DNA from: Okapia johnstoni
Taxonomy: Eukaryota; Chordata; Mammalia; Artiodactyla; Giraffidae
NCBI GenBank assembly: GCA_024291935.2
Contig: CM044317.1
Span: 20,420,230-20,484,229 of the forward strand
Direction of reading: 5' to 3'
Length of the DNA: 64,000 nt
The position numbers and the translations under genes were made by a program. Each line of letters starts with the position of its first letter. The first letter of the stretch is position 1. The notes beneath the pieces were generated by a model, which did no database searches, was not told where the DNA came from, and was given only the letters and a program-made list of their open reading frames with translations. Shown here one piece after another: positions 1 through 13,321 of the stretch.

Positions 1-1129
1 CTGACTCCTCACTGAAATTGATCCTTACCCAAACACATACAGCAGTTTGGGACACTGGGTCAATAAAAATATTTCTGAACAATTATAAGTTTTTCATATA
101 CTGAAACACGATAGATTTTAACACTATTTTAAACAATTTCACCATTTTTCCTGATCTTAATTTCACTATCAATATTTTATACCCTGCAAAGGAACACCAG
201 GAGAAAGGCACTTCTTACATATACTACCCAAGGTGAAACTTTTGATAAAGGAAATAAAGTGCTCTTATTTGGAACACCTTTGTAATACTTAGGATTTCTT
301 AAAGTCCCATATATTGAAAGATAGATGTTATTTTTGTTTAGTATCAAACTTCTTCTAAACTCTTGTGATTATCATGCAAATATTTCACCAGGAAGGAAAC
401 AATTTAGGAATAGGTTATATTTCTAACCTTATACTGACTGCATAGCTCAAAGCACTGAAAGGAATTTATCCTTCTTCACATTTCATACCACTGTGCACAA
501 CATTCAACCACTTCATTTTTAAGTTAAACGTAACTAACTAACCCACTGCTGGTAAAGGTAGCTCCACCGTAGGTCAGAGGAATCTGACAACCAGGTCCCT
601 TACATTCATTCATCTGTTCATTCATTTTGCCAGCAGAATACGCAACTGACACAGAATTCATATTATACACCTGAGAAAATACGACATTTGTATATAATTT
701 GTATTTTTCTCTCATTTTTCTCCTTCATCTGCTCTTCTAGAATCTGCCGAATCTTTTTCCTTGCTTTACTGTTTCTGTTTAAAGGTAACATTTGAATGTA
801 TGTTCTTGTCTACCACTAAGAATCACTCTCAACACATCTGAAAACAGCACGTTTTGGAAGCGGGCAGAAAGCATTAAACACCGGCACTGTACTGCATAAT
901 ATATCATATATATTTTATTCCATTAAAGGATTAATGATGGACAAACCACGTTGCTGAGAGCACTTCTAGTGCTAAGAATAATTGAAAATTCGGAAAAAAG
1001 AAAAAGGATGTTGTTCCTAATAGGAGAATTCTTTCTTTCCTATAGTAAGGAGGTGGGGAAAGGCAGGAGAAATTAATAACAGTCTGAACTTTTAGTAGCA
1101 GTGGTCGATATAAAGAAAAGAGTGCTTTC

Positions 1130-1186
1130 TAAATATGTATGTATGTATACGTATACATTTTAACATGTATATATACTTTATATTTC
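1130..1186. repeat. TATG/TA-rich simple repeat
   Basis: Degenerate tetranucleotide (ATGT) with the palindrome gtatacgtatac. Confidence 0.7.
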
Positions 1187-1904
1187 ACAAAATATAATTA
1201 AATCAACAATTTTTTAAGGTTCCTTTCTCAGTTTTCTGCCTCTTACACTCAACTGAGGACACTGAAGCTCATAAAATAACCCACAACTCAAACTTACCAT
1301 CCTATCAACATATACAAAATTTAGGTGAAAAAACATAGCTATGGATTTTTCTGTGGAAAATATATGTTATCCTCATTTACTCATTAAACCTTTCCAAAAA
1401 GTCACAAATGGTGGTGATACTGTTTTGTTTTGTTTTTTTCTTTAAACTTAAACTTAGCATTTTCCATAGAGACCTTTCAACCCATTTATTGTCCACTAGG
1501 GAAAAGTACAGTATGTAAAACAGAAGGAAGTCACTCTTGTTACTATTTTGACTATGAAAGATGTCATTTCTGAACATTTAAGCCTGCCCTTACAACTTTA
1601 AAGGAGCTCTCATGAATTTTTTTGCTAATGTTCCAATATTACTTTGGTGAAAGTTCTCTACAAACCTACTTTATTCAACATTTATTCAATTTATTTAAAT
1701 ATTGTTTATTCAATATTCACATTGCATGGGAAACTGATGTGGCTGCAGTCCATATGCATAGCAAAGATAGTTCCCAAAGCAGGTTTTACTATTTCACTAG
1801 TTTTTCAAACCCAGCTGAGGTTAACTAGAATGAATGAATGGTGAACTGTGCTACTAGGGAAAATCTGTCCTCCCAGGACTCCTGAATGGTGCTCCCCTAC
1901 CATC

Positions 1905-2075
1905 ACAGCACTTGCTTAACTCCCTTGCTAGAATGTGAGTACCAGGAGGGCAGGGTCTTTGAGGTCGAATTTGTCCATTACTGTATCCCCAGCCATAAAA
2001 TGTTGCCTGACCACAGCAGGTACCAGATCAATGCTTTGTGAGTAAGTCGGGGAATGGATGAATAAATAAACAAAG
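1905..2075 (+). repeat. L2 3' end
   Basis: Recognised by tagaatgtgagtaccaggag, then tactgtatccccagcc and a GAATG/AATAAA-like tail. Confidence 0.75.
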
Positions 2076-2581
2076 AAGATATGCATCAGCCACCCTCAAG
2101 CAGATCAACCGAGAGATATTTTAATAGAGTGGGGTTGTTTTCTAATATTAACTTTAAAAAGCCATTTTTATTTTCTTATTCTGTAAATAACCCAGCCTAA
2201 TCACCTTGCAGTGTTGTTATGAAACACAAAGGAGAGTCATCTGAAGGGCCACTCTAGTAACAACATCATTTTCAAATTCTTCCCTCCCTGAAAAAAATGT
2301 GTATATAGTTTATTTGTCTACCTGTCTCCCTGAGAGGGCAAGGAAACCCAAATTTTGACCTTTAAAACACTTGCGTACCTCTCCTTGGATGGGGGTAGGG
2401 AAGAGAAAAGGATGAGGCTCCACTGAAAAGGCAGCATCGTCTTTATCTTCGCTCAGTTAAGCCAAAACAGAAAAAGTTAAATATTTTCTCAAAATTTGCC
2501 TTACGCTATATTCTATGGACTCTTCAGTCGAAACGAGCAACAGTTAATGAGCTTCCTCCATCCCATAATTCTGCACTTCAT

Positions 2582-2965
2582 ATTCTTTTTTTAACTTTTT
2601 ATTTTATATTGGAGTATAGGTGGCGTTAGTGGTAAAGAACCTGCCTGCCAGTGAGGAGACTTAAGCAAGGCGGGTTTGATCCCTGGGTTGGGAAGATCCC
2701 CTGAGGAGGGCATGGCAACCCACTCTACTCCACTTGCCTAGAGAATCCCACGGACAGTGGAGCCTAGCACCCTACAGTCCATAGGGTCACAAAGAGCTGG
2801 GCACAACTGAAGCAACTGAGCACTCATAGCTAATTAACGTGTGATAGTTTCTACTGCACAGCAAAGGGACTCAGTCACACGTGTACATGTATCCATTTTC
2901 CCCTAAACTGCCCTCCTATCCAGGCTGCCACGTAATATTGAGCAGAGTTCCCTAGCACTTCATAT
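2582..2965 (-). mobile_element. L1 3' end in antisense, split by Bov-tA
   Basis: Begins with a T-rich run and resumes after the SINE with acagcaaagggactcagtca; ends near the phrase ttgagcagagttcc. Confidence 0.6.
2618..2824 (+). mobile_element. Bov-tA SINE
   Basis: tRNA-Glu-derived head (box B remnant ggtttgatccctgg) followed by the BovB-derived body (agtccatagggtcacaaaga). Inserted into an antisense L1 end. Confidence 0.88.
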
Positions 2966-3643
2966 TCTTAAAACAGTGCAGGAATTCACTTAAATCTTTG
3001 CTAACTTGACTCTCAATGGAACTGAGTAAGATCTGAAATTCCAGCAGACTACAGCTATCTTTGTTGCTTTCCACATGCAATGTAATTGCCCTTTTCAGCT
3101 TCATGTCCTCCAGAACTGAAATGGCTTGAATATCTGGGCTTACTACTTACAAAAGAAAAAGAAATCTTTAAGCAAAAGATAATGAGCTCAATTACAAAAT
3201 GGCTTAGATTCTGACAAAGAAAAAATATTTGAGAGTAAAATTGATGAGACACCAGGACAGGCTAACAAACAGAGCTGCACAATCATTCTTCTTGAACACT
3301 ATTTAAAAAAAAAAAAAATTTTTTTTAAAGTTATTGTCTTCTTTCTTTGGAAGACTCTGACCTTGTGGAATGTCTCCTAAAGTTAGAGTCTGTAAGAACA
3401 TTATTGAGTATCATGACAGATAACAATTAAACACCATAAATCCTTTTCTGTAGGCAAAATCTGGTTACATTCACTGTTATGGACTTTCAGTATTAAAAAA
3501 CTGTTATACACTGTGATAAAAGAGATTTTTCCCAGGAACACTGCCCTCAAAGAAATATTAATTAAATTGGTACCATAGTAAGATGGTGAATTCCTGTTCT
3601 TGGGTCTGGTGAAGTGGCAGTAGCTTAATCAAGTTTTTAATGT

Positions 3644-4040
3644 CTCTAAAGAAAGCTAAGCACTGAAGAATTGATGCTCTTGGACTGTGGTATCAGAGAA
3701 GGCTCTTGAGAGTCCCTTGGAGTGCAAGGAGATCCAACCAGTCCATCCTAAGGGAAATCAGTCCTGAATATTCATTGGAAGGACTGATGTTGAAGCTGAA
3801 ACTCCAATACTTTGGCCACCTTTTGCAATGAATGGACTCATTTGAAAAGACCCTGATGCTGGGAAAGATTGAGGGCAGGAGGAGAAGGGGACGACAGAGG
3901 ATGAGGTGGTTGGATGGCATCACTGACTCAATGGACATGAGTTTGAGTAAACTCCGGGAGTTGGTGATGGACAGGGAGGCCTGGTGTGCTGCAGTCCAAG
4001 GGGTCGCAAAGAGTCGGACACGACTGAGTGACTGAACTGA
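3644..4040 (+). mobile_element. BovB LINE 3' fragment
   Basis: About 400 bp of the BovB 3' end, with the coding remnant [18 protein letters not shown] (from 3832) and the tail ACTGAACTGA. The long minus-strand open frame over this segment and the adjacent AT repeat is only a shadow. Confidence 0.9.
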
Positions 4041-4050
4041 AAATGACTCT

Positions 4051-4105
4051 AAGAAAACAAATGCCTCAAAAAAAAAAAAAAAAAAGAAAGAAAACAAATG
4101 CCTCA
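4051..4105 (+). repeat. Poly(A) between perfect 18-bp direct repeats
   Basis: aagaaaacaaatgcctca occurs at 4051-4068 and 4088-4105. Between the copies lie only 19 bases, A17 followed by GA. Confidence 0.9.
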
Positions 4106-4188
4106 GAAACAAATGGTGGCCAACATAGAAAAACACAGAGGAGAAGAACAAACTCAGGGAACAAATCTTGGACAAGGTTCTAGAGAAA

Positions 4189-4276
4189 AATATATATATA
4201 TATAATTTATTTCTGTGTATATATATATGTATATATATATATATACACACACACACATATATATGTATATACATAT
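4189..4276. repeat. AT/AC microsatellite
   Basis: Compound dinucleotide repeat: (AT)n, (GTAT)-like parts, (AT)n, (AC)n and again (AT)n. Open frames over it are artefacts. Confidence 0.95.
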
Positions 4277-6333
4277 TTAAACAGAAAAGGCTCTACAAGG
4301 AGATCAAGGTCACCACATGGTACAGTAGAAGCCCCTCACTTTGGGCTCACTTGAGGCTTGGTGGGCGACACACCCCTCTACCATTCGGGATTCACAGGTC
4401 GGGAATCAATGGGATACAATGTCAAATTAATCTAATTGACTTCATGTGCTCCAATAAGTTTCTAAGTTTATATTGACACTAAATCTCATATATGAACTGT
4501 AGGATAAATGATCAAGATAAGAGAATATGATCAGGGGAAAATTGTGTGTTGCAGGTCGGGGGGGTGGATTATTAACTGGGTGGGAATCTAAATCGAGTAG
4601 GCTCAAACACACAAAGATCCAATTCAAGGGTGCTGGATAACATACGCTTATGACAATTTGGATCAGTGCTAGTTTGATCCACTGGAGAGACAAGCTTTAG
4701 GACCAGATCAATTTGGAGATAAGGTCTGAAGACTATTTTAAATATAATACAAGGCATTCATAACAAAAATGCATATTTATTGAAATAAGAAAATAGAAAA
4801 CTAGTAAAAATATTGAAAATGTCAGTACATTGCGTGGCACTTAAACTGAGCATTAGCTAATTTTAAATGATTGCTTTCTCCTCCAAAGCTGCCAATATTG
4901 CCAGCAACAGATGTTGTTACTGAAAATGCTAATTATTATATGCCCTAGCCACCATCTAGCTCTCTCTCTCTTTCTTGTTTTGTATTAGCAACTACATCTG
5001 TGCGTGTATAAACTGCATATGATTTGAAATTGTTTTTTGTGTAGGATGATGTCACAAAACCAATATAGCAAAGAGATCACTTATTTTATTTCCCAATATT
5101 AAATACTGTTTTATAAATAGTACTGAATAAAATGAAGTTCATCTATGATCTCTGACTGTCACATTTCAGGTCAATGGGCTATAATCAGAATTTATTTCCA
5201 TTAAGTTCTAATAAACAAATACCCTCAAAATATCAATAAAATGTTAAGATATGGAAAAAGGTCACAAAATACATTCCATGTTTAACTTTCCAAGAAACAG
5301 TCACTGCAGTATGAACTTAAATATCATTAAAACAGGTATACACCTTAAATATTACTCTTTTTAGCAACTCAGAAAGGCAAACATTTACAAAGAAAAGGGA
5401 GATCCAAAATGAGACTAGACAGCTGTCTGAAACCCTAAAATAATTTCTCCTGCTTCATTTCTAAATATCTTAAGATACCAAAAAACTTACTTAACCTGCA
5501 TTTATACTAATGAATCTGAAAATGAAAATTCATCACTTTATACCTAGCATTAAATTCAGTTGTTAGATATAAAAGATTGAAAGTTTAAAAAAAAAACACT
5601 GCACACACTAAAGTTAAAGGATTCTGAGATTAGATACCAAAAACATGGGCCTGCAGCCTTTTAAAATAAAGGTGACACAATTAATAGAATATTGATTCAT
5701 TTCTAAGTAATTTTCTACAAGTAATTGACAGGTTATTTCTTGCCAAAGTGACAATAAAGGAAAAGCTATTCAGTCGTAATGAAAGAAGAGTGGGAACAGA
5801 TCTGGAATTGAAGTTTAACAATGATATTGCAGGGGAAGTTCTATTATCAATGCCCTGCCTAGCAACCGATATTCTATCCTAATTTATTCCAAATACTTAT
5901 GAATATCTATTATGTGCCAATGCTGGCTATCAAGGCTGTGATTTTCTGTGCACAGCAAACCTTTGACAGATGCACTATAGAATTTTGATGCATAGAAAAT
6001 CTATTTTTGTTACAAATTTTGTACCGTGCTGTTTTGAATATAACTGTCAGAAACAAGTGATGAATTGAATAAGTCTTATGAGTTGGTACAAAGGCAATTC
6101 AATCAAGTCTAAGACCCAACAGATAATATCAAGCTCTTGCCAAAGAGAGATCTTGTGTTTACTGTGAATTTGGAAGAACTTTTTCAGGGCAGCAGAATTT
6201 TACTCGATGGCAACAGAGCTGTAGGGGAGAAAAGGATAGACAATGATGAGCGGATCCTTCCATAAACAGTGCAAGAGACTAGGCTCATATCAAATACTTG
6301 CAGACTTTAATGAGTTTTCATCTCTCTCTCTCT

Positions 6334-6870
6334 TTTTTGGATTACAATTACTTTACAATGTTGTGTTAGTTTCTGCTGTACAAAAGTGAATCAGCTGTAT
6401 GTTTACATATATCACCTCTCTCTTGATGTATGTATACATACATCCTCTCTCTCTTCTACTTCCCATTCTTTGTTTTCTTTCATAATTATGATGATCTTTC
6501 TGAAGACCATTAGGGGAGGGACAACTACAACATTTTTGAGAGAGCTCTGACATTTGCAAGTTATATAGGACTCTTGCCATGCAGAGTCTGTCTTATGAAC
6601 AACTCTTAGAGATACGAATTACTGTATCCCCCATCCCCCCTATCTAGGTCATTACAGAGCACTGAGCTGAGCTCCCTGTGCTATACAGCAGGCTCCCACT
6701 AGTTAACTATTTTGCCCATTGTAATCTACATATGTCAATCCTATTGTCCCAATTCATCCCACCCTCCCCCAACCCCATGTCCACATGTCCATTTGCTACA
6801 TCTGAGTCGCAATTCCTGCCCTGCTAGAGTTTGACATACAGAGAGAAGTAAGTCAGAAAGAGAAAAATAA
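6334..6870 (-). mobile_element. L1 3' end in antisense, split by an unclassified insert
   Basis: Antisense L1 3' UTR (ctttacaatgttgtgttagt at 6351-6370, then ctgagctccctgtgctatac near 6667). The middle, about 6450-6625, is not L1 and matches 8467-8641. Confidence 0.7.
6450..6625 (-). repeat. Unclassified dispersed repeat, copy 1
   Basis: About 175 bp that match 8467-8641 at roughly 85 per cent by eye, with the shared exact block attaggggagggacaact. It interrupts an antisense L1. I do not recognise the family; strand is arbitrary. Confidence 0.6.
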
Positions 6871-7028
6871 ATAGTTTATACCTTTTTAAAGCCATCAAAA
6901 CATACTACCAAACTGAAATATTTAGAATTAAGCAACAATCACAAAATGCTCTATTCATTACACTGGAGAGAGATGATGGAAGAAGAACAAAAGAATTTAT
7001 CTTTTACGGAATAACACTAAGTCATTTG

Positions 7029-7325
7029 TGATACAGTATGATCTCACTTATATGTGGACTCTAAAAACACTGAACTCATAGAAACAGAAAAGTACAGTGG
7101 TGGTTGGCAGAGGCTGAGGAGTGGGGGGAATGGGGAGATATTGGACAGAGGGAACAAGCTTTCAGTAATAAGAGGAATAAGTTCTAGGGATCTATGGTAT
7201 AGCATGGTGACTAAAATTAACAATACCATATTATCAATACATGTCATATGTCAATTATATCTGAAAATGAGCCTGTAATTTTATGAAGTTTATAAAATAA
7301 CACTAAATTTTTAAAGTGTTAAAAT
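7029..7325 (+). mobile_element. Old L1 3' UTR fragment
   Basis: Starts with the common L1 phrase tatgatctcacttatatgtg (7038-7057) and runs to the BovB insertion. Confidence 0.65.
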
Positions 7326-8391
7326 AACACTAAGATCACAATAAACTGTGGAAAATTCTGAAAGAGATGGGAATACCAGACCACCTGACCTGCCTCTTGA
7401 GAAACCTGTATGCAGGTCAGGAAGCAACAGCTAAAACTGGACACGGAACAACAGACTGGTTCCAAATAGGAAAAGGAGTACGTCAAGGCTGTATATTGTC
7501 ACCCAGCTAATTTAACTTCTATGTAGAGTACATCGTGAGAAACGCTGGGCTGGAGGAAGCACAAACTGGAATCAAGATTGCCAGGAGAAATATCAATAAC
7601 CTCAGATATGCAGATGACACCACCCTTATGGCAGAAAGTGAAGAGGAACTAAAGAGTCTCTTGATGAAAGTGAGAGAGGAGAGTGAAAAAGTTGGCTTAA
7701 AGCTCAACATTCAGAAAACTAAGATCATGGCATCTGGTCCCATCACTTCATGAGAAATAGATGGGGAAACAGTGGAAACAGTGTCAGACTTCATTTTGGG
7801 GGGCTCCAAAATCACTCCAGATGGTGATTGCAGCCATGAAATTAAAAGACGTTTACTCCTTGGAAGGAAAGTTATGACCAACCTAGATAGCATATTCAAA
7901 AGCAGAGACATTACTTTGCCAACAAAGGTCCGTCTAGTCAAGGCTATGGTTTTTCCAGTAGTCATGTACGGATGTGAGAGTCGGACTTTGAAGAAGGCTG
8001 AGTGCTGAAGAATTGATGCTTTTGAACCATGGTGTTGGAGAAGACTCTTGAGAGCCCCTTGGACTGCAAGGAGATCCAACCAGTCCACCCTAAAGGAGAT
8101 CAGTCCTGGGTGTTCATTGGAAGGTCTGATGTTGAAGCTGAAACTCCAATACTTTGGCCACCTCATGGGAAGAGTTGACTCATTGGAAAAGACCCTGATG
8201 CTGGGAAGGATTGGGGGCAGGAGGAGAAGGGGACGACAGAGGATGAGATGGCTGGATGGCATCACCGACTCGATAGACATGAGTTTGGGTAGACTCCGGG
8301 AGTTGTTGATGGACAGGGAAGCCTGGCGTGCTGCGATTGATGGGGTCACAAAGAGTTGGACACGACTGAGTGACTGAACTGAATTGAACTG
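7326..8391 (+). mobile_element. BovB LINE, 5' truncated
   Basis: A 1.07-kb 3' part of BovB. The reverse transcriptase YADD box is in the open frame 7535-7753 and the C-terminal domain is in frames 7772-8008 and 8048-8377, which a stop and a frameshift separate. Flanking sequence beginning aacactaaat occurs on both sides (7299-7325 and 8392-8419) with several differences and may be a decayed target duplication. Confidence 0.9.
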
Positions 8392-8466
8392 AACACTAAA
8401 TTGTTTAAACTCTTAAAATCAGATCATTGATTTCTTAAGACTAGATCATTCATAATCAGGCAGAAG

Positions 8467-8641
8467 TTACACCTACCTCCCACTCTTTGTGTTCTCTCAT
8501 AATCCTGGTGATCTTTCAGAAGACTATTAGGGGAGGGACAACTAAAACATTTTTGAGAGAGCTCATACATTTGTATGTTATGAGGGACTCTGGCCATGCA
8601 GAGTCTGCCTAATGCAGAACTCTTAGAGATATGAATTACTG
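8467..8641 (-). repeat. Unclassified dispersed repeat, copy 2
   Basis: The partner of 6450-6625; shared blocks include catttttgagagagctc and gccatgcagagtctg. It follows the BovB at 7326-8391 by some 75 bp. Confidence 0.6.
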
Positions 8642-9324
8642 TGCATACCACATAGATGTGGAAACAGGGTTCATACAGCTTGAAAGTGACAAAAGAGAGT
8701 GTGATCAAAGGCTCTGGAATTACATGGAAAGAGAAGTAGAGATAAAGATGCAGAGGTAGACAAAATCTGTATTCTAGAAGGCCTTATATTTCAACCATAC
8801 CTAAAATCACTTAATTCAAACATTTTGTTCATTTAAATATTATGAGAATATGAATATTGATACCCTATTCCTGTGTCAGGAGTGGACTAGACCCTTTCAG
8901 AATTAATTAAAAACATCTGTAAATTCCCAAGAAAATATTAATTGCTTAAATAAAGCTAAGACTATGCTTGTAACTTCTGCTTTTATTTTTAGGACTAACA
9001 GATATACCTGCAAATCAGCATCTTTATGCAAACAGTGGAATATCTGATCTTTTTCATAGATGTCAAAAGTTTTTACTGTAGAAACAGAGGCATGCTATTT
9101 TGTTCTCAAATACCTAGGAAACTACTTCATAACTTCAGTGATGGAATTGCTTTCTAAGAAATTTGAATTCCATAACATCAACTAGATATTGGCCAGGTAT
9201 TGATATATCAGAAAGATATAAAACAGCTCAAAGAAATTGAAATTTTTTCATAGACATAGGTCCAAATAAATATAAGAAAAAATTCTTACAGGTAGTCAAT
9301 GATTTCAATGTAAAACTATCAAAC

Positions 9325-9727
9325 CAGGCTTCCCTGTCCATCACCAACTCCCAGAGCTTACTCAAACTCATATTCATTGAGTTGATGATGTCATCCAACC
9401 ACTTCATCCTCTGTCATCCCCCTCTCCTCCCACCTTCAATCTTTCCCAGCATCAGGGTCTTTTCTAATAAGTCAGTTCTTCGCATCAGGTGGCCAAAGTA
9501 TTTGAGTTTCAGCTTCACCATCAGTCCTTCCAATGAATATTCAGGACTGATTTCCTTTACGATGGACTAGTTGGATCTCCTTGCAGTACAAGGGACTCTC
9601 AAGAGTCTTCTCCAACACCACAGTTTAAAAGCATCAATTCTTCGGCACTCAACTTTCTTTATAGTCCAACTCTCACATCCATATGTGACTACTGGAAAAA
9701 CTAGAGCTTTGACTAGATGGACCTCTC
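9325..9727 (-). mobile_element. BovB LINE fragment
   Basis: About 400 bp of the BovB 3' region in antisense on the plus strand (starting ccaggcttccctgtccatca). The terminal ACTGA tail is missing. It sits in an old LINE-like AT-rich stretch that continues to about 10230. Confidence 0.88.
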
Positions 9728-10579
9728 ATACATTATAGGAGTATATCTGGGAACAGTCCTTCTGGAAAGCCACCTGCCAGTGTACAACTTTTGATCCAGC
9801 AGAACTACTTACATGAATTCATCCTAACAAAAAATTACAGTCCACTAGAGTCAAATCTTTATATAGAAAAAATCCACTGCAACATTATAAGGTCAAACAG
9901 AAAAAAGGCCTTTTTTCAGCTTACAAAGTACAATGGAATATCTAATACTACCATAAAAAATCATGATTTTTTAATATAAAGAAATATAAAAAAGCTTACA
10001 AAATACTATTATGAGAGGAAGAAAGAAATCAGTATTCAAAAAGACAAAAGCATGATATAAAATATGATTCCACATTTGTATAAATATGCTTTACATAAAT
10101 ACATTTATACAAAGAAAAGTAAAATTAAATAGAAAAAGACAATAACTTTCCCTCCTGAGCAGCAGAATTAACTGCTAAGTTTTATTTTCTTCTTCCTTTC
10201 TTTCTGCATTTTACAAGAAGAGCACTTTCTCTTTAATATATTCAAGAGTAAAAATGTAAATTCTACCTTTAAAACTAATGAAATCTGTTTCAATTTGCCA
10301 AACAAGATTCAAGGTGGTTTGCTATATATATGCACACGTGTGTTTAAAAGCTGACTGTCATTACTGTCTTTGATGTCAGTACAATTAACAGATTTTTCTG
10401 AAGAACAATTTTTGTACCAACTTTTTCAAGATGAAAAAACCAAGGCTCAGCAAGGTAAGTGCTGTGAGCAAGGTAAGACCATTTCACTCAACACAACACA
10501 ACTTTTGTGTCCATAAAGACAATCTCTTCATTCCTCTTCCAGGGTTCCCTCTACTATCTCTTGCTGCTTCAGAAGTAGT

Positions 10580-11107
10580 CATTCCACTGTATCTTGGGGG
10601 AAATGGTTCCAGGACCATTAGAGATAATAAAATCCATGGGTGCTCAAGCCCCTTATATAAAATGGCATAGTATCTACACACATCCTCTCATCTTCCCACA
10701 TACTTCAAATCACCTCTAGATTCTTTATAATACATACTATAATGTAAATCCTATGCACACACTTATAAGTACAATGTAAATACTATGCAAATAGTTGCTG
10801 TGTGTGTGTGTTAGTAGCTCAGTCGTATCTGACTTTTTGTGACCCCATGGACCGCAGTCTATCAGGCTCCTCTGTTCATGGGATTCTCCAGGCAAGAATA
10901 CTGCAGTGGGTAGCCATTCCCTCATATAGGGAATCTTCCCAACCTGGGGATCGAATCCTCATCTCCCATATTGGAAGCCTGGGGACATCACAAATTCAAG
11001 TTATGATTTTTGGAAATTTCTGGAATTTTTTTCTTTTCAAATATTTTTGAGCTGTGGTTAGTAGAAGCCACGGATGTAGAACCTGCAGGTAACAAGGATC
11101 AACTATA
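10580..11107. mobile_element. MER2-like Tigger DNA transposon remnant
   Basis: The left part (cactgtatcttgggggaaat, ccatgggtgctcaagcccct) and the right part (agaagccacggatgtagaac) fit the MER2 group of non-autonomous TcMar-Tigger elements. A Bov-tA at 10805-10987 interrupts it and the centre is deleted. Confidence 0.6.
10805..10987 (-). mobile_element. Bov-tA SINE nested in a MER2-like transposon
   Basis: Antisense body (ctgactttttgtgaccccat) and tRNA-like head with gatcgaatcctc; it divides the DNA transposon at 10580-11107. Confidence 0.88.
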
Positions 11108-12269
11108 TCTTAATTCTTTATTTAACCTCCCAAAAGATGTTTTCAATGTAAAATGATAACATGGAGAACTATACTATTTAAATGAGTACCTCCTCAATTC
11201 CTTCCAGCCCTAATCTACCACCCTATTTCCTGATACACACTTGTCCTAAATAGGTATATATCGGGAAATGGGGTGGTGGATTCCCAGTCTTTAATTTCTG
11301 GTTTTTATTAAGGCAAATACTCTACTATTTTACACCACTTTGAGCCTCAAATGAGATTTCTCCCAGATTGCAATAAATATTTGCTAATTTTGATTAAATT
11401 TAAAGAGCAGGGAGGTTAATCAAGAGCAATTAATCAAGAGCACAAACTACATGTTACAAATAAATAAATATGTTTTGAAAACTCCCAACAACTCTACCAG
11501 TTATCTATAGTCTCAGAATATGCCATTCCAATTCAGTCTTAGAAAATAGTATAAAATGTGTTCCATATAATTTTCAGTAAATAAGGAGCAATTCTAAGTT
11601 TCAAATATTACAATTTCATTTCTTCACCAGATGAGAAATTTCAGCTTATCTGGCAATGCAAAAAGTATTATGGATATTGAGGTATAAAAGACAAAAAGCT
11701 TAAAGATAATAGCACATGTCCTGAAAGAAACCAAACCATACGTGATTACATCATATTATAAAGCATGACCTAAAAGAATGAAAAGCTACAGAGCAAATAT
11801 TGACCACCAGGTAAAAAGTCAAGACACTTTTAAACTAGTTTGTATTTGTCACAGTCTTAAGTTAACAAAATGTGAAACAAGCACAAAGAGGGCAGTTGCA
11901 TTTTTTTTTAAAGATCCTCAATAGTTATCTCTGCAGATTTTCAAGTAATCTCTTCAACTATTATCACAGTAGAGTTGCCGCTGCTTTTGAAACATTTTAT
12001 CATGAAAATACCCAAGCATACAGAATAGTTGGTATACTGTCATATACTGACAACCAGACTTAACAACTGGTAAGATGTTACCATATGGGTTCTAGCTAAA
12101 GAGAGATATTTTATTTATTTATTTTTGGGAATCATTTCCAGATAAATCATTCAAACCAACTACTTGATTCATCTGATGTCTGTCCATCTCAGGAATCTAT
12201 AAAATATACTTTTATAATACAGTCCCATAAAACCCCAAAATAGAATATACCCTTATCAAAACAGTTCAA

Positions 12270-12350
12270 CCACTGCCACTATTAATAGGTCCTAGGACAA
12301 ATCACTTAACTCTCCAAGCCTCTGTCTTTTCACCTTTAAAAATTGAGGGC
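12270..12350 (+). repeat. MIR fragment
   Basis: Core phrase acaaatcacttaactctcca with following cctctgtcttttcacc; stops before the Bov-tA at 12388. Confidence 0.55.
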
Positions 12351-12387
12351 TCTAAACTTGAACATATCCAATGTCACCTTTGGTTAT

Positions 12388-12597
12388 GGGCTTCCTTGGT
12401 GGCTCAGACGGTAAAGAATCCACCTGCAATGCGGGAGACCTGGGTTCGATCCCTGGGTTGGGAAGATCCCCTGGAGGAGAGCGTGGCAACCCACTCCAGT
12501 ATCCTTCCCAAGAGAATCCCATGGACAGAAGAGCCTGGCGGGCTTCCGTCCTTGGGGTTGCAAAGAGTTGGACACGACTAAGAGGCTAAGCACACAG
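12388..12597 (+). mobile_element. Bov-tA SINE
   Basis: Complete element from gggcttccttggtggctcag, with an intact-looking box B (ggttcgatccc), to a body ending in cacgactaagaggctaagca. Confidence 0.92.
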
Positions 12598-13321
12598 AAA
12601 TCTTTGGATATAATGTTTATCTTCTCAGCACCACAAGAAAACTGCTGTCACTGGTTTCTTCAATCTTGATATGGAATTCAGATAAATCTTAAAACACCTA
12701 AAAGGTACAAGACACCTGGTTAAAAGCAGTCCTCGCTCTCAACTCTCATGCTGTGGATGTATTTCTGGAAATCACTACAGCTTTAAAGCAAGGATGACAT
12801 ATAGTACAAGTAAATTATTGAACTATTTAATTGTCATAAAGTATTGATTCTCAACTACATGAGATTTCCTGAGATTTTGGTTTACATTATAATTTCTCCA
12901 ATCATTCATTGGCGTCCTATCAAGATTCACTGCTCAGCTTTTATAAATAAGCATAACAGGTCATTAGGCTTCCATTAGAAGCAATTACTTCAAAAAGAGC
13001 AAATGTTCCCTTTTTTTTCCCACCATATTACCTATCTCCCACAACGACAGGCTATGTAATGAAGCAACCTAGGATTTGCTTCAAATATTAATGCAGAACA
13101 GCACTCAGTCATTACAGTCATTAATTCAAGTTTTTCACTACCTATCAAAAACCTCACTCTCAAAATAGAGATTAGGCCAAAATCATCTGAGACTCATCAG
13201 AAGGTTTAATTATTGAAATTCAAGAAAGATCTTCCCGAGTCTCCCCAAATCTAACACGTGGCCACAAGCAACTGAGATAAAAAGTACATAAAAATTGTGG
13301 CTGCCCTAATTTTGTAATTCT

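Noticed and set aside
3693..4274. 193-codon minus-strand open frame
   Set aside because: It runs through the antisense of a BovB end and an AT/AC microsatellite; low complexity and no family resemblance.
4168..4476. 102-codon plus-strand open frame
   Set aside because: Isoleucine/tyrosine/histidine repeats from the microsatellite at 4189-4276.
12430..12460. tRNA gene
   Set aside because: Box B-like ggttcgatccc is part of the tRNA-derived head of a Bov-tA SINE; there is no tRNA fold. The same holds for 42376, 57481 and 59086.
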